Positions 1-13,400 of a stretch of DNA of 64,000 bases are shown here, in pieces. Origin of the DNA: Steromphala cineraria (Eukaryota > Mollusca > Gastropoda > Trochida > Trochidae); the NCBI GenBank assembly GCA_916613615.1, contig OU744726.1:56808987-56872986 (forward strand). Reading direction: 5' to 3'. The position numbers and the translations under genes are program-made. The notes beneath the pieces were generated by a model. It saw only the letters and a program-made list of their open reading frames with translations. It made no database searches and was not told the DNA's origin. Within the stretch, counting starts at the first letter, position 1; every line of letters starts with the position of its first letter.

Positions 1-1772
1 AAAAAGCCTAATAAGGGCCACAGGGGCCACACCCTTAAAATATATTTTCCTTTCCCTCTAAAGCCTAGAAAGCCAAATTTTTTTTTTACAGACCCCTTGA
101 CATGTGAGGATTATAATTAATAGCTTTAGGTTGCCTTGTGGCCCCGATAAAAGGCTGTAGATGTCAAATGGGGTTTTATTCTTCTCCAGAAGCAAAAGGC
201 CTAGAAAGCTGAAATCCTGGTTGAGACTCCTTCTAATAAGGGATTGTAATTTAAATTTTTCTTTTAGCTTGATTGTGATCTTTTGTTTTTTTGAGATGTA
301 CAATGTACATCTTATTTGTTTAAATATCATCTACATGTATATGCCACTTTTCATTTGCATCGATTTTAGTTGGGTTCATCATAGTTTGAATGGGGAACAA
401 ATTCCATACCATTTATTGTATATATACTATCACAAAACTAAAGCAAATATTTTCAAAAATTGAAAAGAATTAAAATAGTAAACCAAAACAAATTGACAAA
501 TGCTTTTGAAACTGTTTATTTGATAAATAAGTTTCTTCTCTCTTGATATTGAATGTGAAACAAAACTGTTGAATCAATAGAAATGTTATGGTAAATTTTC
601 GACATAAAATCATTAAAAATCATGAATGCCCAAGTGAAATACCCTGAATATTATATATTATAAGGTAAAATATGAAGCTAACACAACTCTGCTGTGCAAC
701 TATCTGCAGATCTCTGTCCGTGTCGACAGATTATCTTTAGCTGGTCAGATTAAGGCACATGGTATCAACGGTATGCTGACAATAACAAATAGATTGTAAA
801 TACACAGTATTCGTACTGCTGCCATCACTCTCCGGACACAAGAGAACCAACAATCACACTTGATACATTATCTTCTCCTCATGCAGCACACAGACAGAGA
901 ACGTTCGTTGTATAATGTGGCCAAGAATGATGAGGGCAATAACAAATGAAAGCAAGAGATAAATACTTGCTTGAAAACAACATTAATATATATGTTAAAA
1001 TGTTGCAAACACTGAATAAACTTGTAGAATTCGTTAAAAAAATATATTGAAAAGAAACGTTTTGCAGAAATTACACATATAGTTGCTCTAGCTCATAACA
1101 AAAAGTGTTCAAAGTAAAAGCAACTTCGGCTTGTGTATGATCTTGGTCAGTTTGCCCTTTAGGTGATTCAAAGATATTTCATATTCTGGTTACACAAAAA
1201 GAATTTCTATCGTTTATCAGGTTCAGGTCTAAATTTGGACAACTGTAATAAATTGATATGTATAAAATCATAAAATCAATTATGCCATATAAGTGAAGAT
1301 AAAATATGTAGTTTTATATCTCAAACCTATGCATAACATAATACAAATAAGAAATTGTCTACATGACTCAAACTTTCTGCCTTTAACCTAACTTTCTAGA
1401 TTAAGAAATGGTTGCATAGATCATAAGATGCACTATTTTAACTTGTATAAAAACTAAGCCAAAATAGAAATAAATGTTCAGACAAAATATACTCCTTAAC
1501 ATGTTGCAAAATGTGAAACAACAAATACTGATAGGAAGTTGAAACAAAGTTAATCTTATCAATCTGAGACACTGAACAAGTACATGCACAATTCTATGTG
1601 ATATAACCAGGTTTCACTGAAAAATCTTAAGTCAACAGAGGTACTGGTATTCCAAAAAGATTTCCAGAAAGTACTTTCATACTATCTACCAACTGAAGTC
1701 TAAAGTCAAATTGCAAATTGTACCACTTGCTCAAGTCATGTAACAACAAGTATTTGTCACAAAGGTGACAAG
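1..1772. other. AT-rich stretch, no gene seen
   Basis: Only short chance ORFs. No splice-bounded coding segment, RNA gene or array was recognised on either strand. It lies downstream of APEH. Confidence 0.6.
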
Positions 1773-2738
1773 ATCCCCCGCCGCAAATTGATGTTAACAA
1801 CAAGAAGCGGGACGGACGTACGGACGGAGCGGAATACTATTTCCCCCGTGAAGACTCAAGGTTAATGTGTTCATGAGATATGGCGCTAACAACATTTTCA
1901 AAACTGGTCAGTCTCGCCGTGACCTTGAAAATGAGGTCATGGTCACCGAAAACTTTTCAGGTCTGCGTTTTCTCCAGATGAAGACTGGTACCAAGTTTGA
2001 AGATTCTAGGTTGATGGGTTCATTAGATATCCTGCTAACAACATTTTCAAAACTGGTCAAAGTCTCGCTGTGACCTTGAAAATGAAGTCAAGGTCACCGA
2101 AAACTTTTCAAGTCTGCGTATTCCCCAGGTGAAGACTGGTACCAAGTTTGAAGATTCTAGGTTGAGCGGTTTATTAGATATCCCGCTAACAACATTTTCA
2201 AAACTGGTCAAAGTCTCGCCGTGACCTTGAAAATGAGGTCAAGGTCACCGAAAACTTTTCAGGTCTGCGTTTTCCCCAGATGAAGACTGGTACCAAGTTT
2301 GAAGATTCTAGGTTGAGCGGTTCATTAGATATCCTGCTAACAACATTTTCAAAACTGGTCAAAGTCTCGCTGTGACCTTGAAAATGAGGTCAAGGTCACC
2401 AAAAACTTTTCAGGTCTGTGTATTCCCCAGATGAAGACTGGTATCAAGTTTGAAGATTCTAGGTTGAGCGGTTCATTAGATATTGCGCTAACAACATTTT
2501 CAAAACTGGTCAAAGTCTCGCTGTGACCTTGAAAATGAAGTCAAGGTCACCGAAAACTTTTCAAGTCTGCGTATTCCCCAGATGAAGACTGGTACCAAGT
2601 TTGAAGATTCTAGGTTGAGCGGTTCATTAGGTATCGCGCTAACAAGAAGAGGGACGTACGTACGTACGTACGTACGTACGTACGTACGGAGCTGAATACT
2701 ATATCCCCCGCTTCGCGCTAAACGCGCAGCGGGGGATA
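1773..2738. mobile_element. Non-autonomous element with five 151-bp core units and a terminal hairpin
   Basis: Five direct units of about 151 bp start near 1886, 2035, 2186, 2337 and 2488. Each has an inverted pair of tgaccttga and tcaaggtca. The flanks carry gacggacgtacgg on the left and an (ACGT)n run on the right (2653-2688). The right end is a palindrome (2702-2738: tatcccccgc ... gcgggggata). ATCCCCCGC also begins the left end. The layout is Helentron/HINE-like; that label is inference. Confidence 0.7.
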
Positions 2739-3515
2739 ACAAATCACCAAAGCAGTGTTTGAGTGAAAATAGGTAACACTGCTGTCGTAATCTGATTTCT
2801 GATTTACTCATTTAAATAGGCATTATAGCTTGTTGTTTCAACTTGAAGGAATGTTAGACATAATCATGTCATTTCAAAACATTTTAAAAGCCTTGCATGC
2901 TCAACAAACTTAATATTTGTGTATGCACATCCAATTTTATGATATTAGTTATAGATGTATGTCAATGATAAGTTGTCAGAATCTGTCAATTGAGAAATGC
3001 CAACACTATCGAAATATTTGACCTTCGTGCACTGGTAGCCAGTTAATTTTGCTCTGCATTTTCCCCTACTATGTTTGAAATTTAATTCATCTCAAGACAA
3101 AAAACACAGGAAAAGCTTTCAGCTCTATTTATCAACACAATTTTATCCATTTCATAACAGTTGTTTGTCAGTGGAAATACCTTTGATGCTTATTTTTTTT
3201 TAATAATATAGAACAAAAAGGCAAACTATGATGGGCAGGGGATATAATATAACCCGTTATACATTTCTAAAACAGGTTTGTAAATTTTGTATATGACAAT
3301 TTCAAATATCTTGAAGGTTATTACTCACAATGCCAATTTCACTTCATACAACAACAACCATTCTTATCACAATAGGGCAAAACAATCAATATTATATATG
3401 ATTCCTTGGAAAAATAAAATTTGACTTTGAAGCTGCAAATCCATGTGATGAAGACGGGAGTTCTGCAATGAGTCAGAATACGTCATGTTGGAGGAAGATG
3501 TACCCCGGTTGGCAG
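2739..3515. other. AT-rich stretch between repeats, no gene seen
   Basis: No exon-like segment was recognised. It lies past the likely APEH poly(A) site. Confidence 0.5.
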
Positions 3516-4310
3516 GAACCTGAGGGATTGATCTACTGTAGGACAGTTACCAGGGGATTGATCTACTGTAGGACAGTTACCGAGGGATTGATCTAATGTA
3601 GGACAGTTACCGAGGAATTGATCTAATGTAGGACAGTTACCGAGGAATTGATCTACTGTAGGACAGTTACCGAGGGATTGATCTACTGTAGGACAGTTAC
3701 CGAGGGATTGATCTACTGTAGGACAGTTACCCAGGGATTGATCTACTGTAGACAGTTACCCAGGGATTGATCTACTGTAGACAGTTACCCAGGGATTGAT
3801 CTACTGAAGGACAGTTACCCAGGGATTGATCTACTGTAGGACAGTTACCGAGGGATTGATCTACTGTAGGACAGTTACCGAGGGATTGATCGAATGTAGG
3901 ACAGTTACCGAGGGATTGATCTACTGTAGGGCAGTTACCGAGGGATTGATCTACTGTAGGGCAGTTACCGAGGGATTGATCTAATGTAGGATGTTAACCA
4001 AGCAGTTGATTTATTGTAGGATGGTAATGACTCAGTTGATCTACTGTTGTATGGTAACCAATTGATTGATCTACTGTTTGATGGAAATCATGCTGATTGA
4101 TCTACTGTTTGATGGAAATCATGCTGATTGATCTACTGTTTGATGGAAATCATGCTGATTGATCTACTGTTTGATGGAAATCATGCTGATTGATCTACTG
4201 TTTGATGGAAATCATGCTGATTGATCTACTGTTTGATGGAAATCATGCTGATTGATCTACTGTTTGATGGAAATCATGCTGATTGATCTACTGTTGGGTG
4301 GAAACCATGT
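3516..4310. repeat. 30-bp minisatellite overlapping the 3' end of APEH
   Basis: About 25 tandem units of 30 bp share the core attgatctactg. Units at 3516-3990 carry taggacagttaccg; units at 4070-4300 carry tttgatggaaatcatg. Diverged units lie between (3990-4070). The last unit overlaps the final seven codons of APEH, so the array appears to have grown from the gene's end. Confidence 0.93.
4010..4015 (-). terminator. APEH: Candidate APEH poly(A) signal
   Basis: AATAAA on the minus strand, about 270 nt past the stop. It sits in a degenerate part of the 30-bp array where one unit reads gatttattg. It is the first such hexamer I found downstream; use is inferred. Confidence 0.4.
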
Positions 4311-4402
4311 GTTTCTGAAACCACAACATGACGTTGACAAAACAATCAGATTCTGCTGTTACTGTTATGATTGGATGACAGTTGTCTTCGTACGCCAGCA
4401 AT
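4288..4402 (-). CDS. APEH: APEH terminal exon with catalytic histidine; stop lies in a minisatellite
   Basis: Encodes residues 678-715. [11 protein letters not shown] carries the predicted triad His687, and [15 protein letters not shown] matches the family's C-terminal helix. The last codons (HMVSTQQ, stop TAG at 4290-4288) are the first, diverged unit of the adjoining 30-bp tandem array. The C-terminal tail therefore shares sequence with a repeat. Acceptor tttcag. Confidence 0.93.
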
Positions 4403-7400
4403 CTGAAAGGAAAATGAAAACAGCAGGGTTAAAAGGTAGATTGTTGATTGGGACAGTTCATCTCCGTATCATTTCCAATTGTCTATTATTGTTACCTGGA
4501 AAGTAAGCTATCATACCAACTGAATGAACATTACTTTATTGTATTAACTTGCATTAAAATCTTCATGTCTTTGATTAAGAAATGTTTTGTTTTTTTCACA
4601 GAATATTGTCTGCACCCATCAAGTAGCTAATACTTTTGTTTGATATTTAGAATCTGAAATGTGTTGGTCCTCTGATGAAGTCTTCTCACTTACTGGACTG
4701 GCTGGTTGCGAGCCTTCAACATCTTGTAGTAGTGCTTGGCTTGTGTGGGTGGGACACGCTGGTCGTCCTTGCCGATTATCAGCAGGATGGGGGTCCGCAC
4801 CTATATAAGGGAAACATCTCTTATATTCCTGTCCCTAAAGCTCCCATTGTGATATCTTAGACTGATACTAATTTATTAACAAAAAAAGAGTCATTGACTC
4901 CGTTGCTACTCAGGCTGATATATATATTTCTACGAGCAAAATAAACATCAAAAGAATTCATAATTTTGCAGCTATCATAGATACAATTTTACAGCTTGAT
5001 TTCAATATTGGCAATGCAGTCTGCACACAAAATGTCAAGAAAAATATATCTTTGGTCCTTATTAAGGTTACCTACTCTGTGGTATATATATATATATTAA
5101 AAAAGGGCTCTTGCGCATAAGCCTTTGGCTTTCTAACAATTTTTTGCCAGCGACAATGACAAAAATAGTTTTCAAATGCATGGACCTACGGGAAACCCAT
5201 AGGCAAATTCAATTCAATTTTTATTCGTCCATTTTATAATGAACTTAAAAAAATATGTCCACCTTATATTGGAAACAGAAACATCCATACGTTTAAAAAA
5301 GTTCTTACTACCAACGAAAATTACACGTCTAAAACATTAAGCCACTATATGCCTATGACAAACGATGTAAAATTAGAAGTTAAATGAAATATTTTGTGAT
5401 TAATTATCCTTTTCATATTATTTACGTCTCTGAACTTGTGAGATTTACTACAATTTGTTATAGCATGTGAAACATGTGGACTAGTATGTGGTCTGATCAC
5501 CCACCTGGTCCACGTAGCTCATGGGCGACCTCCTCCACATCTCCCCAAGCAACTCTGGCGACACCAGCGACGAGAACTCAAACCTTTGTCCACTCTCCTC
5601 AAACACCCTGAACAACCATTAACACCTGTATAGTGCATGTACATTTACTAGAAAACAAAATGATTAACAACAATGAAACAATAATACACCCTATCCTTTT
5701 ACCCTTGCAAATTCTTTGATTGATTTAAGGCTCGAGACTGACATGTCGAAATCAAGCTAGAAAAAAGTAAACCAGCTCACTTACCCTGTATCTGCCAAAG
5801 GCCTTTAATCAGTTAAAGATAATAACGGATTACCATCATTCAATGTAATGATCATTGATGTAATGGTTCCTGAAAAAACATCCTGCTACATCAGCGTATA
5901 TATGTATCAGTGTAGCTTCTTCACATACCCTGATATGCTGCAGCCCAAATGATGGATGTCAGGGTATGTGTAGAAGCTTCGTTTACAATATATGCTGATG
6001 GATGTCAGGGTATGAGTATAAGCTATACCAGCTCCTGTTAGAAAATCAGAGTGGTTACTGTACCAATTCAGTAAACTTTCAATGGTAACGCAGTCTGTAA
6101 AAATATTTATTCAGAATTGGTTTCGAACCTGATGAAGAATGACAGAAAAACAGAGACCCTTAATGTATACACCTAGAAAGAAAACCGCCACCATTGGTGC
6201 ATTAATACGGTTATTCACACAAAGTTTGATTACCAACTTCTACTCAATTAAAATCACTATTTTGAATTTGGCTTTGGATCTAGAAAAGCTTCCAAACATA
6301 TTCATATAATAAATTTGATACGCCTAAATATAGACGTCAATGAATATTTTCCCAATTTGAGCATCATTAAGTTTGATTACAGTTTCAAGGGCCATTACTC
6401 TGTGAAAAATGATATTCAAGCAACTTTGAGTTTTTTATTTTAGCTTTTCTCTATTTAGAGAAAAAATAGAGCCATTGGCTCTGTAGCTCATCAGGCATCA
6501 TATCAAGTTTGCTTTATACAGGCAAGATGTGCTAAAAATGAAACTGATGTTACCTATTGCAAGAAAACCTTTAAAAAATTTACAAAACAAATGTATTATT
6601 ATTCAACACTTTCTAGATCGCCAATATCAGACAGTGAAAGAAGTCCACACTAAAATATCCAAGGAGAAATAAATTTGCCATAGACTGTCATCTAATGGAG
6701 AAAAATAGGTTTTTAAGGTTGTGACCCCTGTGACCCTATTTGGGGTCATTGGGTCACAAAACCTACAGTTTAGAATCCCAAGGAGTCTACATGCAGTCTT
6801 TCAGCTCAATAGACCTTAAGGAGCTAAAGATATCTATTTGGGGTCATGGGGTCACGAAATCTACAATTAAGAATCCCGATTGGCCAAGGAGTCTGCACAT
6901 ATCATTTTCAACTCTATAGTCCTTTTAGTACTAGAGAAGAAGATGAAAATAGGTATTTAAGGTTGTGACCCCTGTGACCCTATTTGGGGTCACAGGGTCA
7001 CCAAAGTTACAAATTAGAATCCCCATTGTCCAAGGAGTCTGCACATATCAATTTTAACTCTCTAGTCCTTCTGGAACTGGAGAAGAAGATGAAAATAGGT
7101 TTTTAAAGTTGTGACCCCTGTGACCCTATTTGGGGTCACAGGGTCACCAAAGTTACAAATTAGAATCCCCATTGTCCAAGGAGTCTGCACATATCACTTT
7201 CAACTTTCTAGTCCTTTTAGAACTGGAGAAGAAGATGAAAATAGATTTTTAAGGTTGTGACCCCTGTGACCCTATTTGGGGTCACAGGTTCACCAAAGTT
7301 ACAAACTAGAATCCCCATTGTCCAAGGAGTCTGCACATATCACTTTCAACTCTCTAGTCCTTTTAGAACTGGAGAAGAAGATGAAAATAGGTTTTTAAGG

Positions 7401-10400
7401 TTGTGACCCCTGTGACCCTATTTGTGGTCATGGGGTCACGAAATCTACAATTTAGAATCCCCATTGTCCAAGGAGTCTGCACATATCACTTTCAACTCTC
7501 TAGTCCTTTTAGAACTGGAGAAGAAGATGAAAATAGGTTTTTAAGGTTGTTACCCCTGTGACCCTATTTGGGGTCACAGGGTCAACAAAGTTACAAATTA
7601 GCATCTCCATTGTCCAAGGAGTCTGTACATATAATTTTTAACTCTCTACTCCTTCTGGAACTGGAGAAGAAGATGAAAATAGGTTTTTAAAGTTGTGACC
7701 CCTGTGACCCTATTTGGGGTCACAGGGTCACCAAAGTTACAAATTAGAATCTCCATATGCTAAGGTACTTGTACACAAAATTTCAGCTCTCTAATGTGTA
7801 TGGTTCATGAGGAGAAGTCGAAAGTGTCAAAAGTTTACGGACGGACGACGGACGACGGACGGACGACGGACGACGGACGGACGACGGACGGACTGACGCC
7901 GGACGACGGGCCATGCCATAAGCCCATCTGGACTTTCAGTCCTGATGAGCTAAAAATGATATAATTATATGGAAACGACAGTGAAAATGACATTTGTAAT
8001 ATTGAAATTTGTGTATCAATAAACCTCTAAATGAATGGCAAATTTTATATGGTATGTAAAAGTGAAACCAAAAAGAAAGCTTTGGCATATCCGACCAGGG
8101 AGTTATCAGGACTGTGGACAATATCTGACCAGGGAGTTATCTGGACTGTGGACAATATCTGACCAGGGAGTTATCTGCACTGTGGACAATACTTGACCAG
8201 GGAGTTATCAGGACTGTGGACAATATCTGACCAGGGAGTTATCTGCACTGTGGACAATATCTGACCAGGGAGTTATCTGCACTGTGGACAATAATTGACC
8301 AGGGAGTTATCAGGATTGTGGACAATATCTGACCAGGGAGTTATCTGGACTGTGGACAATATCTGACCAGGGAGTTATCTGGACTGTGGACAATATCTGA
8401 CCAGGAAGTTATCTGGACTGTGGACAATATCTGACCAGGGAGTTATCTGCACTGTGGACAATATCTGACCAGGGAGTTATCAGGACTGTAGACAATATCT
8501 GACCAGGGAGTTATCTGGACTGTGGACAATATCTGACCAGGGAGTTATCTGGACTGTGGACAATATCTGACCAGGAAGTTATCTGGACTGTGGACAATAT
8601 CTGACCAGGGAGTTATCTGGACTGTGGACAATATCTGACCAGGGAGTTATCTGGACTGTGGACAATATCTGACAAGGGAGTTATCTGCACTGTGGACAAT
8701 ATCTGACCAGGGAGTTATCTGCACTGTGGATAATATCTGACCAGGGAGTTATCTGGACTGTGGACAATATCTGACCAGGGAGTTATCTGCACTGTGGACA
8801 ATATCTGACCAGGGAGTTATCAGGATTGTGGACAATATCTGACCAGGGAGTTATCTGGACTGTGGACAATATCTGACCAGGGAGTTATCTGGACTGTGGA
8901 CAATATCTGACCAGGAAGTTATCTGGACTGTGGACAATATCTGACCAGGGAGTTATCTGGACTGTGGACAATATCTGACCAGGGAGTTATCTGCACTGTG
9001 GACAATACTTGACCAGGGAGTTATCAGGACTGTGGATAATATCTGACCAGGGAGTTATCTGGACTGTGGACAATATCTGACCAGGGAGTTATCTGCACTG
9101 TGGACAATACTTGACCAGGGAGTTATCAGGATTGTGGACAATATCTGACCAGGGAGTTATCTGGACTGTGGACAATATCTGACCAGGGAGTTATCTGGAC
9201 TGTGGACAATATCTGACCAGGAAGTTATCTGGACTGTGGACAATATCTGACCAGGGAGTTATCTGGACTGTGGACAATATCTGACCAGGAAGTTATCTGG
9301 ACTGTGGACAATATCTGACCAGGGAGTTATCAGGACTGTGGACAATATCTGACCAGGGAGTTATCTGCACTGTGGACAATACTTGACCAGGGAGTTATCA
9401 GGATTGTGGACAATATCTGACCAGGGAGTTATCTGGACTGTGGACAATATCTGACCAGGGAGTTATCTGGACTGTGGACAATATCTGACCAGGAAGTTAT
9501 CTGGACTGTGGACAATATCTGACCAGAGAGCTATCTGGACTGTGGACAATATCTGACCAGGGAGTTATCAGGACTGTGGACAATATCTGACCAGGGAGTT
9601 ATCTGGACTGTGGACAATATCTGACCAGGGAGTTATCTGGACTGTGGACAATATCTGACCAGGAAGTTATCTGGACTTTGGACAATATCTGACCAGGGAG
9701 TTATCTGGACTATGGACAATATCTGACCAGGGAGTTATCTGGACTGTGGACAATATCTGACCAGGGAGTTATCTGGACTGTGGACAATATCTGACCAGGG
9801 AGTTATCTGGACTGTGGACAATATCTGACAAGGGAGTTATCTGCACTGTGGACAATATCTGACCAGGGAGTTATCTGCACTGTGGATAATATCTGACCAG
9901 GGAGTTATCTGGACTGTGGATAATATCTGACCAGGGAGTTATCTGCACTGTGGATAATATCTGACCAGGGAGTTATCTGGACTGTGGACAATATCTGACA
10001 AGGGAGTTATCTGCACTGTGGACAATATCTGACCAGGGAGTTATCTGCACTGTGGATAATATCTGACCAGGGAGTTATCTGCACTGTGGATAATATCTGA
10101 CCAGGGAGTTATCTGCACTGTGGATAATATCTGACCAGGGAGTTATCTGCACTGTGGATAATATCTGACCAGGGAGTTATCTGCACTGTGGATAATATCT
10201 GACCAGGGAGTTATCTGCACTGTGGACAAATAACATCAAACAAGCTTCCACTTGATGCTTAGTCAACGCTTCATGTAGCTTTATTGATGAGGAATAAAAT
10301 ATAGTATGTAAGTTTCAAGTGACAGGTGCTGGTAAACCAGCTTTTCAATTGAAGGTTTCAATGTTTCCATCTCATGTGTTACAAAAGATATCAGAATTTA

Positions 10401-13400
10401 CCGATATTTAAAACATCACATTTAAACATGATTAACACTTCCTCTCTCAATGTGGGAGCGATAATACATTCATTTTAATTCCTTCCTTTTAAAGTGTTAA
10501 CGTATCAAATGTTCTCATATATAGTTTTAATGAATCAATAACTTTCACACCCACAGAAATCCCTGGTTAGATAACCTTTAAGGAAGTATTCCTGATAGTC
10601 AAGAGAAAAGATACACCACACTGAAGAATATAAATCCTAGTCTAACCTACCAATCCATAATGTCTGTGGTCCCAACCATGGCTGAAATGTAAACATAGAA
10701 CATGTGTAGACAATCCAAATTAATGTTTAAACATTGTGTGTCAAAGTCCAAAGGATGCCCACACATTGAAGGTTTGCGGAGAGTCACAAGGTATTGAGGA
10801 TTGAGAGTAACAAAGAAGAAGAAGGGAGGAGGTTGGATTGAGGTTACAAGGAAGAAGAAGGGAGGAGGTTGGATTGAGGGTTACAAGGAAGAAGAAGGGA
10901 GGAGGTTGGATTGGGGGTTACAAGGAAGAAGAAGGGAGGAGGTTGGATTGGGGGTTACAAGGAAGAAGCTGGGAGGAGGTTGGATTGAGGGTTACAAGGA
11001 AGAAGAAGGGAGGAGGTTGGATTGAGGGTTACAAGGAAGAAGAAGGGAGGAGGTTGGATTGGGGGTTACAAGGAAGAAGAAGGGAGGAGGTTGGATTGAG
11101 GGTTACCAGGAAGAAGTTGGGAGGAGGTTGGATTGAGGGTTACAAGGAAGAAGAAGGGAGGAGGTTGGATTGAGGGTTACAAGGAAGAAGAAGGGAGGAG
11201 GTTGGATTGGGGGTTACAAGGAAGAAGAAGGGAGGAGGTTGGATTGAGGGTTACAAGGAAGAAGAAGGGAGGAGGTTGGATTGAGGGTTACAAGGAAGAA
11301 GAAGGGAGGAGGTTGGATTGAGGGTAACAAGGAAGAAGGGAGGAGGTTAGATTGGGGGTTACAAGGAAGAAGAAGGGAGGAGGTTGGATTGAGGGTTACC
11401 AGGAAGAAGAAGGGAGGAGGTTGGATTGAGGGTTACAAGGAAGAAGCTGGGAGGAGGTTGGATTGAGGGTAACAAGGAAGAAGAAGGGAGGAGGTTGGAT
11501 TGAGGGTAACAAGGAAGAAGAAGGGAGGAGGTTGGATTGTGGGTTACAAGGAAGAAGAAGGGAGGAGGTTGGATGGAGGGTTACCAAGAAGAAGAAGGGA
11601 GGAGGTTAGATTGGGGTTACCAGGAAGAAGAAGGGAGGAGGTTGGATTGAGGGTTACAAGGAAGAAGGGAAGGAGGTTAGATTGAGGGTTACAAGGAAGA
11701 AGAAGGGAGGAGGTTGGATTGAGGTTTACAAGGAAGAAGAAGGGAGGAGGTTGGATTGAGGGTTACCAAGAAGAAGAAGGGAGGAGGTTAGATTTGGGGT
11801 TACAATGAAGAAGAAGGGAAGGAGGTTAGATTGAGGGTTACAAGGAAGAAGAAGGGAGGAGGTTGGATTGAGGTTTACAAGGAAGAAGAAGGGAGGAGGT
11901 TGGATTGAGGGTTACCAAGAAGAAGAAGGGAGGAGGTTAGATTTGGGGTTACCAGGAAGAAGAAGGGAGGAGGTTGGATTGAGGGTTACAAGGAAGAAGA
12001 AGGGAGGAGGTTGGATTGAGGTTTACAAGGAAGAAGAAGGGAGGAGGTTGGATTGAGGGTATCAAGGAAGAAGAAGGGAGGAGGTTGGATTGAGGTTTAC
12101 AAGGAAGAAGAAGGGAGGAGGTTGGATTGAGGTTTACAAGGAAGAAGAAGGGAGGAGGTTGGATTGAGGGTTACCAAGAAGAAGAAGGGAGGAGGTTAGC
12201 TTTGGGGTTACCAGGAAGAAGAAGGGAGGAGGTTGGATTGAGGGTTACAAGGAAGAAGAAGGGAGGAGGTTGGATTGAGGTTTACAAGGAAGAAGAAGGG
12301 AGGAGGTTGGATTGAGGGTATCAAGGAAGAAGAAGGGAGGAGGTTGGATTGAGGTTTACAAGGAAGAAGAAGGGAGGAGGTTGGATTGAGGGTTACAAGG
12401 AAGAAGAAGGGAGGAGGTTGGATTGAGGTTTACAAGGAAGAAGAAGGGAGGAGGTTGGATTGAGGGTTACAAGGAAGAAGAAGGGAGGAGGTTGGATTGA
12501 GGTTTACAAGGAAGAAGAAGGGAGGAGGTTGGATTGAGGGTTACAATGAAGAAGAAGGGAGGAGTTTAGATTGAGGGTAACAAGGAAGTAGCTGTGTGGG
12601 CTATAACACCTGTGGACCACGACACACTAGCGTATACAAGGAGGGAGGGACTCACTTGTCAGGTATATCCCCTGTCGGACCCTTGCCTGAAACATACAGC
12701 CGTCCCACTCAACCAGGGTAGTCTGGTCTCCCATGTCAGTGCCAATCACATCATTGTATTTGAAGTTTGAATGTCTCACAGTAAATGTCTATTCTTATCA
12801 TGTATCTTATTATCATAAAAGGTCTGATGAATGTTGAGATGAATTATTTATCAACTCAATAACTGAACACAGTACAGAATTACATAAATGCTTAAAATCA
12901 TGGTGAAGAGAAAAGTGCAAAGGCATGTAAATTTTGAATCCAATTTTGTTTACATATATAGAAGTTTTATATTGAAAAGAAAAAAAATTTGCTAATAATA
13001 TGTTGTTTAGTCACTGAATGCATTGTATGACAATATTATTACTGTTTATGTAAAACTGTTTTCCTTATGCAACCATCATACCACTCAAGAACAGGTGCTC
13101 ACAATATATTCCATAAGATAATATCACTACACAGTTACATTCAAAAACTTTTAGAAATATTTGATGACACTTCTCATTGAAATTCATGTGCATTTTCTTT
13201 ACTTTTCTAACCACAAAACACTCCATTCCATTTTTAAACATAGACATTGTTATCAGATGTACTGCGTGTTGTAACTGTACTGGTAATTTTAATGCAATGG
13301 AAGAACTTTATCTGCACCTAACGAAAGTTTCATAAAAGGAGAATTATTTAATCAGAATTGTCAAGCCAAAGTACAACATTTGCTGCACTACTTAATCATC

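Larger units (their letters stand above)
5505..12686 (-). other. APEH: APEH exons 20-21 and the 7-kb intron between them
   Basis: Exon 20 (12686-12656, 31 nt, GPTGDIPD) and exon 21 (5607-5505, ending [12 protein letters not shown]) flank a 7048-bp intron, by far the gene's longest. It holds a tandem-core mobile element (6460-7955), a 34-bp array and a 37-bp polypurine array. Apart from a small inverted repeat near 5922-5990, the stretch 5608-6459 shows nothing else. Confidence 0.9.

Noticed and set aside
10801..12315. Chain of repetitive ORFs ([17 protein letters not shown] type)
   Set aside because: Translation of the 37-bp array. The unit length is not a multiple of three, so the frames rotate. 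It lies inside an APEH intron.
3516..12590. CRISPR-like arrays
   Set aside because: Units are contiguous without unique spacers and lie in an animal gene; they are minisatellites.
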